This document shows positions 36,301 through 44,163 of a DNA stretch of 64,000 nt, one piece after another (the first letter of the stretch is position 1; each line of letters opens with the position of its first letter). A program made the position numbers and the translations under genes. This DNA comes from Catenulispora yoronensis. GTDB taxonomy: Bacteria; Actinomycetota; Actinomycetes; Streptomycetales; Catenulisporaceae. The DNA lies in contig NZ_BAAAQN010000015.1 of the NCBI RefSeq assembly GCF_039531695.1, positions 104,748-168,747 of the forward strand, given 5' to 3'. Under the pieces are notes generated by a model. That model made no database searches and was not told the DNA's origin. It saw only the letters and a program-made list of their open reading frames with translations.

Positions 36301-36945
36301 TCACACCATCGGCGGCTCGACGAGCCCATAGCTGACCGCGCAGGCGGCGGCTTGGAGCCGCGAGTTCACACCGAGCTTGGTCAGCACCGACTGCGTGTGC
36401 GTCCGGACGGTCGTGATGGAGATGCCCATCGCGGCGGCCATGCCTCCGGTCGACATGCCGCGCACCAGTTGGGTGAGGACTTCCAGCTCCCGGGGCGTCA
36501 GCGTGCCGGTGAGCGACGAGGTCCCCGGTTCCCGTCCCAGCGGCGGGGGCTTGGTGGTCACGGCGTGCCGGACCAGCACCGGGTCGTAGTAACCGGCGCC
36601 GGTGTGGAGCCGGTCTATCGCGGCGACGATCTCGTCGAGGCTGCGCCGCTTGGAGATCAGTCCGTCGACGCCGGCGGTGATCAGCGCGTGCAGCGGCCCG
36701 GCGGATTCCTCGCTGGTGAGCGCGAGGGTTTTGGCGCTGTGGAGGGTCGCGGCGTCGGTGAGCGCGCCGAGGTCGTCGGTCGGCCGGCCGAAGTCGGCCA
36801 CGCAGACGTCGGCCTCGGCCGGCGGGGAGTCCGGCAGCCGGCGCGGGTCGAGGCACACGCCGACGACGTGGTGGCCGCGCTGCGCCAGGACTGCCGCGAA
36901 GGCTTCGGCGAACAGGCGGTACGCGTCGCAAAGCAGGACTCTCAC
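36301..36945 (-). CDS. LuxR/NarL-family response regulator-like protein, orphan
   Basis: A 214-residue protein with a receiver-like N-terminus (RVLLCDAYRLFAEAF; possible phosphoacceptor Asp in VCVADFGRP) and a C-terminal LuxR helix-turn-helix (LTPRELEVLTQLVRGMSTGGMAAAMGISITTVRTHTQSVLTKLG, in pieces). The receiver lacks the typical acidic pair and KPF-like Lys (here ISKRRS), so it may be regulated without phosphorylation. It follows another LuxR gene in the same direction, with no histidine kinase beside them. Confidence 0.85.
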   Translation of the reverse strand: MRVLLCDAYRLFAEAFAAVLAQRGHHVVGVCLDPRRLPDSPPAEADVCVADFGRPTDDLGALTDAATLHSAKTLALTSEESAGPLHALITAGVDGLISKRRSLDEIVAAIDRLHTGAGYYDPVLVRHAVTTKPPPLGREPGTSSLTGTLTPRELEVLTQLVRGMSTGGMAAAMGISITTVRTHTQSVLTKLGVNSRLQAAACAVSYGLVEPPMV

Positions 36946-37005
36946 ACCCGGGACAACGAGGCCACGAAACCTTGGTCACCCTTTCGGAGCAATTCGCCAC
37001 CCGGA

Positions 37006-37782
37006 TCAGGGTGCTGGATCCCCCAGTCCGGCGGCGCGGGCGATGGCGGCGGCCTCAAGCATGCTATGGGCTCCGAGCTTGGCCAGGATGCGGCCGATAT
37101 GGGTCTTGACGGTGTTCTCGGAGATCCGCAGCCGGACGGCTATCCCGCGCCGGTCCATCCCCTCCACCAGGCACGCCAGGACGGTGCGCTCACGGTCGCC
37201 GAGGGCTGCCAGGGCCGCGATCCTGGCGTCCGCCGTGGCGCCGTCGGCGTCGCCGAAGCGCGCGGGGGTGGCGCCGGATCCGTCACGGCGTGCGGAATCC
37301 GTCGAGGTCGCGGTGCCGTGCATGGGGGTGCCGCGCATAGAGGTGCCGCGCATGGTCGTACTGCGCATGGCCGTGCTTCGTAGCGCACCCACCACCAGTT
37401 CCGGCGGCATGTGGAACTCGCCGCGCCGGACCGCGTGCACCGCCTCCAGCAGTTCGTCGCCGGAGGCCCGGTGCGGGACCCAGCCTTGCAGGCCGTCGCG
37501 CAGGGCCTCGGCGGCGTCCGCGGTCGCGGTCACCGGCCCGAGCATCAGCACACTGGCACTTCCGGTGCGGTTCAGGGCGGCGAGAAGGCGTCCGGGGTAG
37601 CGGCGGGCCACCGCGACGTCGAGCAGGACCAGCGTCGGCTGGTACTCGGCGACGGCGTCGAGCAGCTCCTCGGCCGCCGCGACCACCGCGGCCACGGTCA
37701 GGCCGTCGCGCGCCAGGTAGGCGGCCAGCGACTCGCCCACCGCGCGCAGCGCGTCGCAGACCACGATCGTCCCGTCCGCCAT
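37006..37782 (-). CDS. LuxR-family response regulator with repeated linker, orphan
   Basis: A 258-residue protein. The receiver-like domain contains IVVCDALRAVGESLAAYLA and LVLLDVAVARR (likely phosphoacceptor Asp). The C-terminal LuxR domain has LGDRERTVLACLVEGMDRRGIAVRLRISENTVKTHIGRILAKLG (in pieces). The linker carries tandem MRSTTMRGTSMRGTPMHGT repeats coded by a 12-15 base DNA repeat (about 37313-37383). ATG 37782 (MADGTIVV) is preferred over 37806. It is divergent from the exosortase operon, across 210 bases with a dyad, and so may control it. Confidence 0.83.
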   Translation of the reverse strand: MADGTIVVCDALRAVGESLAAYLARDGLTVAAVVAAAEELLDAVAEYQPTLVLLDVAVARRYPGRLLAALNRTGSASVLMLGPVTATADAAEALRDGLQGWVPHRASGDELLEAVHAVRRGEFHMPPELVVGALRSTAMRSTTMRGTSMRGTPMHGTATSTDSARRDGSGATPARFGDADGATADARIAALAALGDRERTVLACLVEGMDRRGIAVRLRISENTVKTHIGRILAKLGAHSMLEAAAIARAAGLGDPAP

Positions 37783-37881
37783 CTCCCGCCCCCAGGTTGT
37801 CACCAAGCCGTCGGTACGTCATCAGCAGGTGGTCGGTACTCCGAATGCACGAGGCCGAAGTGACGGCGCCTGCACGATCCC

Positions 37882-37900
37882 CTTTTCCGGTCCGGAGAAG
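37882..37900. promoter_or_regulatory. Dyad between LuxR gene and exosortase operon
   Basis: CTTTTCCGG-T-CCGGAGAAG (one mismatch in nine) lies in the divergent promoter region. It is a candidate site for the orphan LuxR proteins or another regulator of the operon. Confidence 0.4.
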
Positions 37901-37992
37901 AGACTACGGGTGAGCGGGCCGTCACCACATGCGTTCGGCCCACTTTCGCATGCTTCCCCGAATACGAGCACGAGATGAGGAGTACTCCCCTT

Positions 37993-38874
37993 ATGAGGGC
38001 ACTTCGACGAGGCCTGGCCTCCCGCGGTTTGGGGGTCGCCGCGGCGGGCACGGCGCTGTGCCTGGGCTGCACCACCAGCGCGACCGCCGCGCCGGCGGCC
38101 GTGGGCGGCGCCGCGTTCGGTGTCTCCGCCGACGTGACGCTGCTGGCCGGCCTGCACCTGCAAGTGGCGCAGGCGCCGAAGGTGACCCTGCCGGCCCCCG
38201 GCGGCAGCACGACCCCGGTGACCGGGCACCTCGCGACCTTGGCCGTGGGCACCCTGGCCTCGCTGGGCGTGCTGGACGTCAGCACGGTCGGCACGCCGTC
38301 CGGCGGCAGCGTCCACAGCACCGCCGACGTGCAGAGTCTGGCGGTACCGGCCTTGATCACCGGCGACAACGCCGTGCACTCGCAGTGCACCGCGAACGGC
38401 ACCGGCGCCTCGGGCGGCAGCAACCTGGTGGGCCTGGTGATCGCCGGGCAGAAGGTGGCGGCGAACCCGGCGCCGAACACGCATATCAGCGTGGCGGGCG
38501 TCGCGGACGTCGTCCTGAACGAGCAGGCGCCGACCGGGAGCGCTGACTCGCCGGGGATCACGGTCACTGCGGTGCATATCAAGCTGCTGCCGGGCCTGCT
38601 GGGGCTGGGAAGCGGCGACGTCTCCGTCGCGCAGTCGCAGTGCTCGCTCACCGGCGGGCCGTCGATGCCGGTCGGGGCCGTCGGCGGGATCGCGCTGACC
38701 GGGGTGCTCGGGGTGTTGTTCACCGGGTACCAGGTGCGCAAGCGGCGTTCTGGTAGGTCGATCGCGGTGGCTGGCGCGGGTGGGTCGGGCGGATCGGGTG
38801 GGTCAGGCGGCCCTGGCGGGTCGGGTGGCCCGGAAGGTCCGGGCGGCTCGGGCGGTGAAGGGACGAGTGCGTGA
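37993..38874 (+). CDS. Secreted choice-of-anchor P-like protein with exosortase-type C-terminus
   Basis: A 293-residue exported protein. The signal peptide runs through GVAAAGTALCLGCTTSATA. The mature part has GGAAFGVSADVTLLAGLHLQV, SVHSTADVQSLAVPALITGDNAVHSQC (in pieces) and VVLNEQAPTGS, typical of actinobacterial choice-of-anchor P proteins. The C-terminus is tripartite: a LTGGPSMP segment, a hydrophobic helix VGAVGGIALTGVLGVLFTGY and a RKRR cluster, followed by a Gly/Ser tail. This resembles an exosortase sorting signal. ATG 37993 has GAGGAG about ten bases upstream; ATG 37975 is an alternative. It is the first gene of the operon and the likely substrate of the exosortase at 40999. Confidence 0.8.
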   Translation: MRALRRGLASRGLGVAAAGTALCLGCTTSATAAPAAVGGAAFGVSADVTLLAGLHLQVAQAPKVTLPAPGGSTTPVTGHLATLAVGTLASLGVLDVSTVGTPSGGSVHSTADVQSLAVPALITGDNAVHSQCTANGTGASGGSNLVGLVIAGQKVAANPAPNTHISVAGVADVVLNEQAPTGSADSPGITVTAVHIKLLPGLLGLGSGDVSVAQSQCSLTGGPSMPVGAVGGIALTGVLGVLFTGYQVRKRRSGRSIAVAGAGGSGGSGGSGGPGGSGGPEGPGGSGGEGTSA

Positions 38875-39551
38875 GGGTGCTCGCCGTCGGCGCGCACCCG
38901 GACGACGTGGAACTCGGGTGCGGTGCCTCTTTGCTGGCGCACCGGGCCCGCGGGGACCGGGTCGGGCTGCTCGTGCTCACCGGCGGTGAGCACGGGCCGC
39001 AGGGCCAGTCCTCGCGGATATCGGAGCAGGAGATCGCCGCGTCGATCCTCGGGGCCGACCTGTTCTGGGGCGGTTTCGAGGACGGCGCGGTGCCCGAGGG
39101 CCGGGCCGCCGTGGCCGTGGTCGAGGCGGCGATCCGCGCCACGGGTGCGGACGTCGTCTACACCCACAGCCCGCGCGACAGCCACCAGGACCACCGGTGC
39201 GCGGCCGCCGCGACGCTCGCGGCCGGACGGCATGTCCGCAGGATCCTGATGTATGAGACGCCGTCGTCGATCGGGTTCACACCGACGGTGTTCGTGGACG
39301 TCGCCGAGCATCTGCCCGGCAAGCTGAAGGCGTTGCGAGCACATGTTTCGCAGGTGTCGAAGAACGACCTGGTGGATCTGGACGCAGTACAGGCGCAAGC
39401 TCGGTACCGAGGATTTCAGGCGAGGCTTTTGCACGCCGAGGGATTCGAGACCGAGCGGTTCGCGTGGGACCTGGCGGCGGACACTGTCAGCACGGACTTC
39501 CCGCAGTCGCAGGGTATTGAGTACGCCGACGCACGTCCGGCAAGCCGGTGA
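38871..39551 (+). CDS. PIG-L family deacetylase
   Basis: A 226-residue metal-dependent deacetylase of the PIG-L/MshB/LmbE fold. Zinc-binding motifs are AHPDD (residues 8-12) and HQDH (105-108). Members remove N-acetyl groups from GlcNAc-linked substrates. In this operon, with a GT2 synthase and an exosortase, it may deacetylate the glycan made by the downstream enzyme. GTG 38871 overlaps the stop of the previous gene, and its own stop overlaps the start of the glycosyltransferase. Confidence 0.9.
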   Translation: MRVLAVGAHPDDVELGCGASLLAHRARGDRVGLLVLTGGEHGPQGQSSRISEQEIAASILGADLFWGGFEDGAVPEGRAAVAVVEAAIRATGADVVYTHSPRDSHQDHRCAAAATLAAGRHVRRILMYETPSSIGFTPTVFVDVAEHLPGKLKALRAHVSQVSKNDLVDLDAVQAQARYRGFQARLLHAEGFETERFAWDLAADTVSTDFPQSQGIEYADARPASR

Positions 39552-41002
39552 GGCGCGCCGCCCACCGCCGTGTCCCGGCCGTCCGGCTGCCTGCCGGATG
39601 GCCGAGACACGCTTTGCTGATCGGTGGGGCGCTGACAGCGTGGTCGGTATTGGGCACCGCGCTCCTGACGAGCGTCGCCGTGTATGCGCTCGACATCGTT
39701 TTCCTCTGCTTCTTCCTCCGGCACACCGCGTTCGCGGTCTCGGCGCTCCGGCACGCCGGGTCCGAGCAGATCGCCTCGTCGAAGGCTGACACGCTCGACA
39801 TGTCCGGTGCCGTGGGCTACCGGCCAGCGGTGTCGGTGCTGGTGTCGTGCAAGAACGAGCGGTTCGTCGTCGAACGGCTCGCGACCGAGCTGCTGGCCCT
39901 GGACTATCCGGCCGAGCTGCTCCAGATCGTCATCGTCGACGACGGCTCCGACGACGGCACCGGCGAGATCCTGGACGCGCGCGCCGCCGTCGAACCGCGG
40001 CTGCTGGCGCTGCACCGACCCGCCGGTTCCGGTCCGCCGGGCAAGTCCGCGGCGCTGAACCACGCGCTGCCGCGGCTGACCGGCGAGATCGTCGTGGTCT
40101 TCGATGCCGACCACCGTCCGCACCGCGACAGCCTGGCGCTGCTGGTGCGGCATTTCGAGGACGCGGGCGTCGGGGCGGTGCAGGGCCGGTGCCGGATCCG
40201 CAACGCGGCCGACGCCCCGCTGACCCGGCTGATCACCGTCGACTATCTGGCGGGCTACCTGGTCAACGAGTTCGGGCGGCAGTCGGTGTTCGGGCTGCCG
40301 GCGTACGGCGGTGCGAACTGCGCGATCCGGCTGTCGGCGCTGCGTGATCTGGGCGGCTGGAACGTGCACAGCGTCACCGAGGACACCGATGTGACGCTGC
40401 GGCTGCTGCTGTCCGGGCTGCGGGTGCGGTACGAGCCGGCGGCGGTCGACGACGAGGAGGGCGTCACGACCGTCCGGCGGTATTGGAAGCAGCGGTATCG
40501 GTGGGCGCGGGGGCATCAGCAGGTGTGCCGGGACTACCTGCGGCACGTTGTGCGTGCGTCGCATTTGTCAGTGCTCGAACGTGTCGAGACCGTGATGTTC
40601 CTGCTGGTCTACCACGTGCCGGTGGCCTCGTTGGCGGCCTTGGGACTCCTGGGGCTGGCGATGGCCGGGGTGGCGCCGGCGGCGTCGGTGCCGGGCGGTT
40701 TCGTGCTGTGGACACTGCTGTTCCTGGGGCCGTTGCTGGAGATCGGCGGCGGGATGCTGCTGGCCCGGACGCGGCGCTCCGACGTGCTGGCGCTGGTCTG
40801 GTTCCTGCCGATGTTCCTGATCTCGGCGGTGCTGTGCGCGAAGGCGTGGGTCGACGGGCTGTCAGGGTCCTCCTACACGTGGGTGCGCACAGATCGGGCG
40901 GCGGCGCCGACTGGTCGGGCTCCAGGGCGGGTGCCTGGGCATGCTTCCGGGCACGTTCCGGGGCCGGCTCCAGCGCGGGCTCCAGGGCAGGTGGGGTCGT
41001 GA
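39548..41002 (+). CDS. Processive family 2 glycosyltransferase (membrane)
   Basis: A 484-residue GT2 enzyme of the cellulose/hyaluronan/PNAG synthase type. It has N-terminal membrane helices, VDDGSDDGT (130-138), the metal-binding DADH (186-189), the catalytic base region TEDTD (277-281) and the QRYRW motif (315-319, of the QxxRW type), which marks processive polymer synthases. C-terminal membrane helices (about 345-440) would form the translocation channel. A 30-residue Pro/Gly/Ala/Arg repeat tail follows. Product unknown; PNAG-like or another beta-linked polymer fits the adjacent PIG-L deacetylase. Start GTG 39548 overlaps the previous stop. Confidence 0.9.
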   Translation: MRRAAHRRVPAVRLPAGWPRHALLIGGALTAWSVLGTALLTSVAVYALDIVFLCFFLRHTAFAVSALRHAGSEQIASSKADTLDMSGAVGYRPAVSVLVSCKNERFVVERLATELLALDYPAELLQIVIVDDGSDDGTGEILDARAAVEPRLLALHRPAGSGPPGKSAALNHALPRLTGEIVVVFDADHRPHRDSLALLVRHFEDAGVGAVQGRCRIRNAADAPLTRLITVDYLAGYLVNEFGRQSVFGLPAYGGANCAIRLSALRDLGGWNVHSVTEDTDVTLRLLLSGLRVRYEPAAVDDEEGVTTVRRYWKQRYRWARGHQQVCRDYLRHVVRASHLSVLERVETVMFLLVYHVPVASLAALGLLGLAMAGVAPAASVPGGFVLWTLLFLGPLLEIGGGMLLARTRRSDVLALVWFLPMFLISAVLCAKAWVDGLSGSSYTWVRTDRAAAPTGRAPGRVPGHASGHVPGPAPARAPGQVGS

Positions 41003-41550
41003 GGCTGGAGCCGTGGCGGGTTCTCCTCCGCATCGGGTTGCTGATCGCCGGAACCGTGCTCGGCTTCGTGCTGTTGCAGGACCGGATGCGGGGGTTCGAG
41101 ACCGCGACGACGGTGGAGGTGCTGCATCTGTTCGGCATCCACTCCGTATCGCGGGGTTATCAGGCGTCGATCATCGTCGACGCCGGTTCGCACGGGCGGT
41201 TCGCGGCGCTGATCACGGCCCCGTGCTCGTCGCTGGCCTCGCTGCTGGCGCTCGCGGGGCTGACGGTGCTGCGTCCGCCGGCCGCCAGGACGCGGCTGGC
41301 GGTGGCCGCGGTGGCGGCGATGGCGCTGGTGTTCGTCGGCAACATCGCCCGGATCGCCGCGTCGATCGGGGTCGGGCTGCTGGTGGGACCGTCGGCGCTG
41401 GTGTTGTTCCACGACTGGGTCGGTTCGTTGTTCGCGTTCGCGTACACATTGGGAGGGTTCTTACTCATGCTGTGGTGTCTGCTGCCCCGGGACGGGGTGG
41501 CGCTGGAGGACTTGTGCCGGGCCGTACCTGACGCGGGAGGTGCGGCGTGA
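40999..41550 (+). CDS. Exosortase/archaeosortase-family transpeptidase
   Basis: A compact 183-residue multi-spanning membrane protein. The catalytic Cys76 is in TAPCSSLASLLAL, Arg118 is in VGNIARIAASIG and His138 is in LFHDWVGSLFAF: the exosortase Cys/Arg/His triad in the usual order. Membrane segments surround each motif. Most exosortases are about 260-300 residues, so this is a short form, as in some actinobacterial types. It would cleave and transfer surface proteins at a C-terminal signal, most likely the choice-of-anchor protein of the same operon. GTG 40999 overlaps the previous stop. Confidence 0.9.
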   Translation: MRLEPWRVLLRIGLLIAGTVLGFVLLQDRMRGFETATTVEVLHLFGIHSVSRGYQASIIVDAGSHGRFAALITAPCSSLASLLALAGLTVLRPPAARTRLAVAAVAAMALVFVGNIARIAASIGVGLLVGPSALVLFHDWVGSLFAFAYTLGGFLLMLWCLLPRDGVALEDLCRAVPDAGGAA

Positions 41551-42035
41551 GCGCGGAGCCGGTGGTGTTCGCGGTCGGCGGGTCGCTGGTCGCGGTGGCG
41601 GCCGTCCGCAGTGCCCTGATGCGAGCGGCGGTGCGGCGTCAGCTGCGGACCGCTTTGAACGCCGTGGAACCGGCCGCGCGGGTGGCGGCGGTGCAGACCG
41701 CCGGGGAGAACGGGGTCGGACGCAATGCGCGCCTGTTGCTGGCGGTCGCCGAGGCCGAGGAGGACATCTGGGTGCGGCAGGCGCTGGCGCAAACCGTCAT
41801 AAGGCATCGGTGGGAGCCGGCGGCCACGGAGACGTTGGTGCGGCTGCGGATCTGGGCCAAGCAGGAACTGCTGTGGGGGCAGTTGGAGGCGCCGGTGGTG
41901 CCGGTTGTACCGGTCGTGCCGGCGGTGATCGAGGCGGCGCCGCTGGTGATCGAGGCGTCGCCAGTGGCCGAGGCAGGCATCTCTGGTGCCTCTGTGCAGG
42001 CGTCGTTATCGGCGACCGGTTGGTGGGAGGAATAG
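41547..42035 (+). CDS. Small membrane-anchored protein of exosortase operon (unknown)
   Basis: A 162-residue protein with one N-terminal hydrophobic segment (VVFAVGGSLVAVAAVRSAL), a helical region resembling a HEAT-like pair (VAAVQTAGENGVGRNARLLLAVAEAEEDIWVRQALAQTVIRH in pieces) and a Val/Pro/Ala-rich C-terminal tail ending in WWEE. No family was recognised. GTG 41547 overlaps the exosortase stop, so it is surely co-translated with it and may be an accessory or scaffold subunit. Confidence 0.8.
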   Translation: MSAEPVVFAVGGSLVAVAAVRSALMRAAVRRQLRTALNAVEPAARVAAVQTAGENGVGRNARLLLAVAEAEEDIWVRQALAQTVIRHRWEPAATETLVRLRIWAKQELLWGQLEAPVVPVVPVVPAVIEAAPLVIEASPVAEAGISGASVQASLSATGWWEE

Positions 42036-42036
42036 C

Positions 42037-42972
42037 ATGGCGGACTCGGTCCTGGTCACGGGCGCAGGCGGGGCAGCGGGGATCTCGGTGCTGAACGCGC
42101 TGCTCGCGGCGGGAGTACGCACCGTCGCAGTGGATTGCGATGCGATGGCTGCGGGTTTGTCGCTCGGGCACGCGTCGGATGTCGTGCCGCCCGCCCACGA
42201 TCCCAAGTTCGTCGACGTCCTCGCCGAGCTGGCAGTGTCGCAGGGGGCTGACGCCGTCGTGCCGACGGTCGCCGAGGAACTGATCGCACTGGGGGCGCGG
42301 GCCGACGACCTGGCCGACAGCGGGGTCGCGGTGTGGGTGCCGTCCCAGCGCACGGTCGAACGCTGCTCCGACAAGGCGTTGTTCGCAACCACGCTCGGCG
42401 AGGCCGGGATCGCGACGCCGGCCACCGGATGGGTGGCGTCCGATGTGTCAGGGCCCTGGATCGTCAAGCCGCGCAGCGGGCGCGGGTCGCGGGACGTGTA
42501 TCCGTGCGACTCGGCCGAGGAGGTGACGTGGGCGCTGCGGCGGATGCCGGAGCCGATCGTGCAGACGCGGCTGGCCGGACGGGAGTTCACCGTCGACGCC
42601 CTGGTCGACCGGGACGGCCGCTTCGCCGGCGGCGTGCCGCGCTGGCGCCTGGAGACCCGCGGCGGCATCTCGACCAAGGGTGAGACGTTCGCTGATGACA
42701 GGGTACTGATAGGGGCCGCGGCCGTGCTGGACGCGGTGGGGCTGCGCGGGGTGGCGTGCGTCCAGGGATTCGTGACGGAGGACGACGACGTGGTGTTCGT
42801 CGAATGCAACCCGCGCTTCTCCGGCGGCCTGCCGCTGTCCCTGGCCGCCGGCGCCGACCTGGTCGGCGAGTACGTGCGCGCCGTCCGTGGCCTGCCGGTC
42901 CGCAGCTCGCGGCTCGGATACCGGCCCGGCGTGCGGATGACCAGGCGCTTCTGCGAGGTGTTCGAGGGATGA
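42037..42972 (+). CDS. ATP-grasp enzyme (carbamoyl-phosphate synthase-like fold)
   Basis: A 311-residue protein. The N-terminal Rossmann-like part starts SVLVTGAGGAAGISVLNALL; the ATP-grasp part has PWIVKPRSGRGSRDVYPC (nucleotide-binding Lys and loop), LAGREFTVDALVDRDG, and VVFVECNPRFSGGLPLSLAAGADLV (metal-binding Glu/Asn). It ligates a carboxylate to an amine or similar nucleophile; the substrate is unknown. In the operon it could build an aminoacyl or peptidyl decoration of the glycan or a sugar precursor. It starts one base after the previous stop. Confidence 0.88.
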   Translation: MADSVLVTGAGGAAGISVLNALLAAGVRTVAVDCDAMAAGLSLGHASDVVPPAHDPKFVDVLAELAVSQGADAVVPTVAEELIALGARADDLADSGVAVWVPSQRTVERCSDKALFATTLGEAGIATPATGWVASDVSGPWIVKPRSGRGSRDVYPCDSAEEVTWALRRMPEPIVQTRLAGREFTVDALVDRDGRFAGGVPRWRLETRGGISTKGETFADDRVLIGAAAVLDAVGLRGVACVQGFVTEDDDVVFVECNPRFSGGLPLSLAAGADLVGEYVRAVRGLPVRSSRLGYRPGVRMTRRFCEVFEG

Positions 42973-44132
42973 GACTCACGATCCCGTTCGGCACCCGCCC
43001 GGAAATCGTCAAGCTGGCGCCGGTGGTCCGCGCCCTCCGCGCCCGTGACTGGCCCACGCGCCTGGTCTTCACCGGCCAGCACTTCGACCCGGCCCTCGGC
43101 GAGGAGTTCCTCAGCTCCCTGAATATGGAGCCTGATGCCCGCTGGACCCTGCCGGCCGACCCCGCCACCGCCCTCGGTGCCCTGCTGCACCACGCGGTCG
43201 ACGAGATCGCAGCCCACCCCACCGACGCGATCCTCCTCCTCGGCGACACCATGACGGTGCCGACGTTCTGCCTGGCCGCCCGGCGCGCCTGCGTCCCGGT
43301 CCTGCACCTGGAGGCCGGGCTGCGATCGTTCAACGAGACGTCGATAGAGGAGGTCAACCGCCGCATCGCCGCCGCGACCGCCTCCCTCCACCTGGCACCC
43401 ACCGCCCTCGCGGCCCAGTTCCTGCGCGCCGAGGGCGTCGACCCATCCCGGATCCACGTGGTCGGCAACACGGTGGTGGACGTGGTGCGCGAGGCGGGCA
43501 TCGCACGCGTCCCCTCGGATGCGCGCAGGGGCGTACTGGTGACGGCCCACCGCGCGTCAACGGTCGACTCCCCCGCCCGCCTCACCGCCCTGGTCGACCT
43601 CCTGACCCGAATCGCCGCCCTGACCCGCCACGACCCCGCCCTCGGCCCGGTGACCTTCCCCCTCCACCCCCGCACCCGCGACCGCCTCACCGCCACCTAC
43701 CTACTGCCACGCCTGACCGACGCCGGCATCCACCTCGCACCGCCACTGCCGTACCACGAGATGCTGGCCGCGCTGGCGTCAGCACGCGTAGTGGTCACCG
43801 ACTCCGGCGGACTCCAGGAGGAGGCGGCGTGGTTCGGCGTACCGGTGGTGGTGCTCCGCCGCTCGACTCCGCGGTGGGAAGGCGTCGCGGCCGGATCGTC
43901 CGAGCTGGTCGGCCTGGACAGCGACGCGGCACTGGCCGCGGTAACGCGATTCGCAGACGCGGCGGAGGCGAAACGGATCGCCGCCCTGGAATGCCCCTAC
44001 GGCGACGGCTTCGCCGCCACACGCGCAGTGAACGCCATCGCCACCGCCGAGGAAGCCGGCCTGCTGCGATTCCGCGAACCAGACTTCGTGGGCCGCCCCG
44101 CGCCGGGCCTGAGCACAGGAGCCACCGCATGA
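42969..44132 (+). CDS. UDP-N-acetylglucosamine 2-epimerase-like enzyme (WecB type)
   Basis: A 387-residue non-hydrolysing type epimerase: GTRPEIVKLAPVVRAL, GDTMTVPTFCLAAR, HLEAGLRSFNETSIEEVNRR (catalytic Glu region) and the late VTDSGGLQEEAAWFGVPVVVLR. It interconverts UDP-GlcNAc and UDP-ManNAc. The usual HRREN motif is HRAST, so substrate specificity could differ. ATG 42969 overlaps the previous stop (ATGA). It would feed an amino-sugar nucleotide to the glycan pathway of this operon. Confidence 0.9.
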   Translation: MRLTIPFGTRPEIVKLAPVVRALRARDWPTRLVFTGQHFDPALGEEFLSSLNMEPDARWTLPADPATALGALLHHAVDEIAAHPTDAILLLGDTMTVPTFCLAARRACVPVLHLEAGLRSFNETSIEEVNRRIAAATASLHLAPTALAAQFLRAEGVDPSRIHVVGNTVVDVVREAGIARVPSDARRGVLVTAHRASTVDSPARLTALVDLLTRIAALTRHDPALGPVTFPLHPRTRDRLTATYLLPRLTDAGIHLAPPLPYHEMLAALASARVVVTDSGGLQEEAAWFGVPVVVLRRSTPRWEGVAAGSSELVGLDSDAALAAVTRFADAAEAKRIAALECPYGDGFAATRAVNAIATAEEAGLLRFREPDFVGRPAPGLSTGATA

Positions 44133-44163
44133 GCCGCCAGATGAGCACAGGAGCCACCTCATG
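44110..44163 (+). repeat. Duplicated ribosome-site/start region and mini-ORF
   Basis: A 22-base block containing ribosome site and start (TGAGCACAGGAGCCACC plus N-CATG) occurs at 44110-44131 and 44142-44163, differing at one base, with a 32-base period. The first copy starts a 13-codon reading frame (ATG 44129 to TGA) that overlaps the true start of the HAD gene. Confidence 0.7.
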
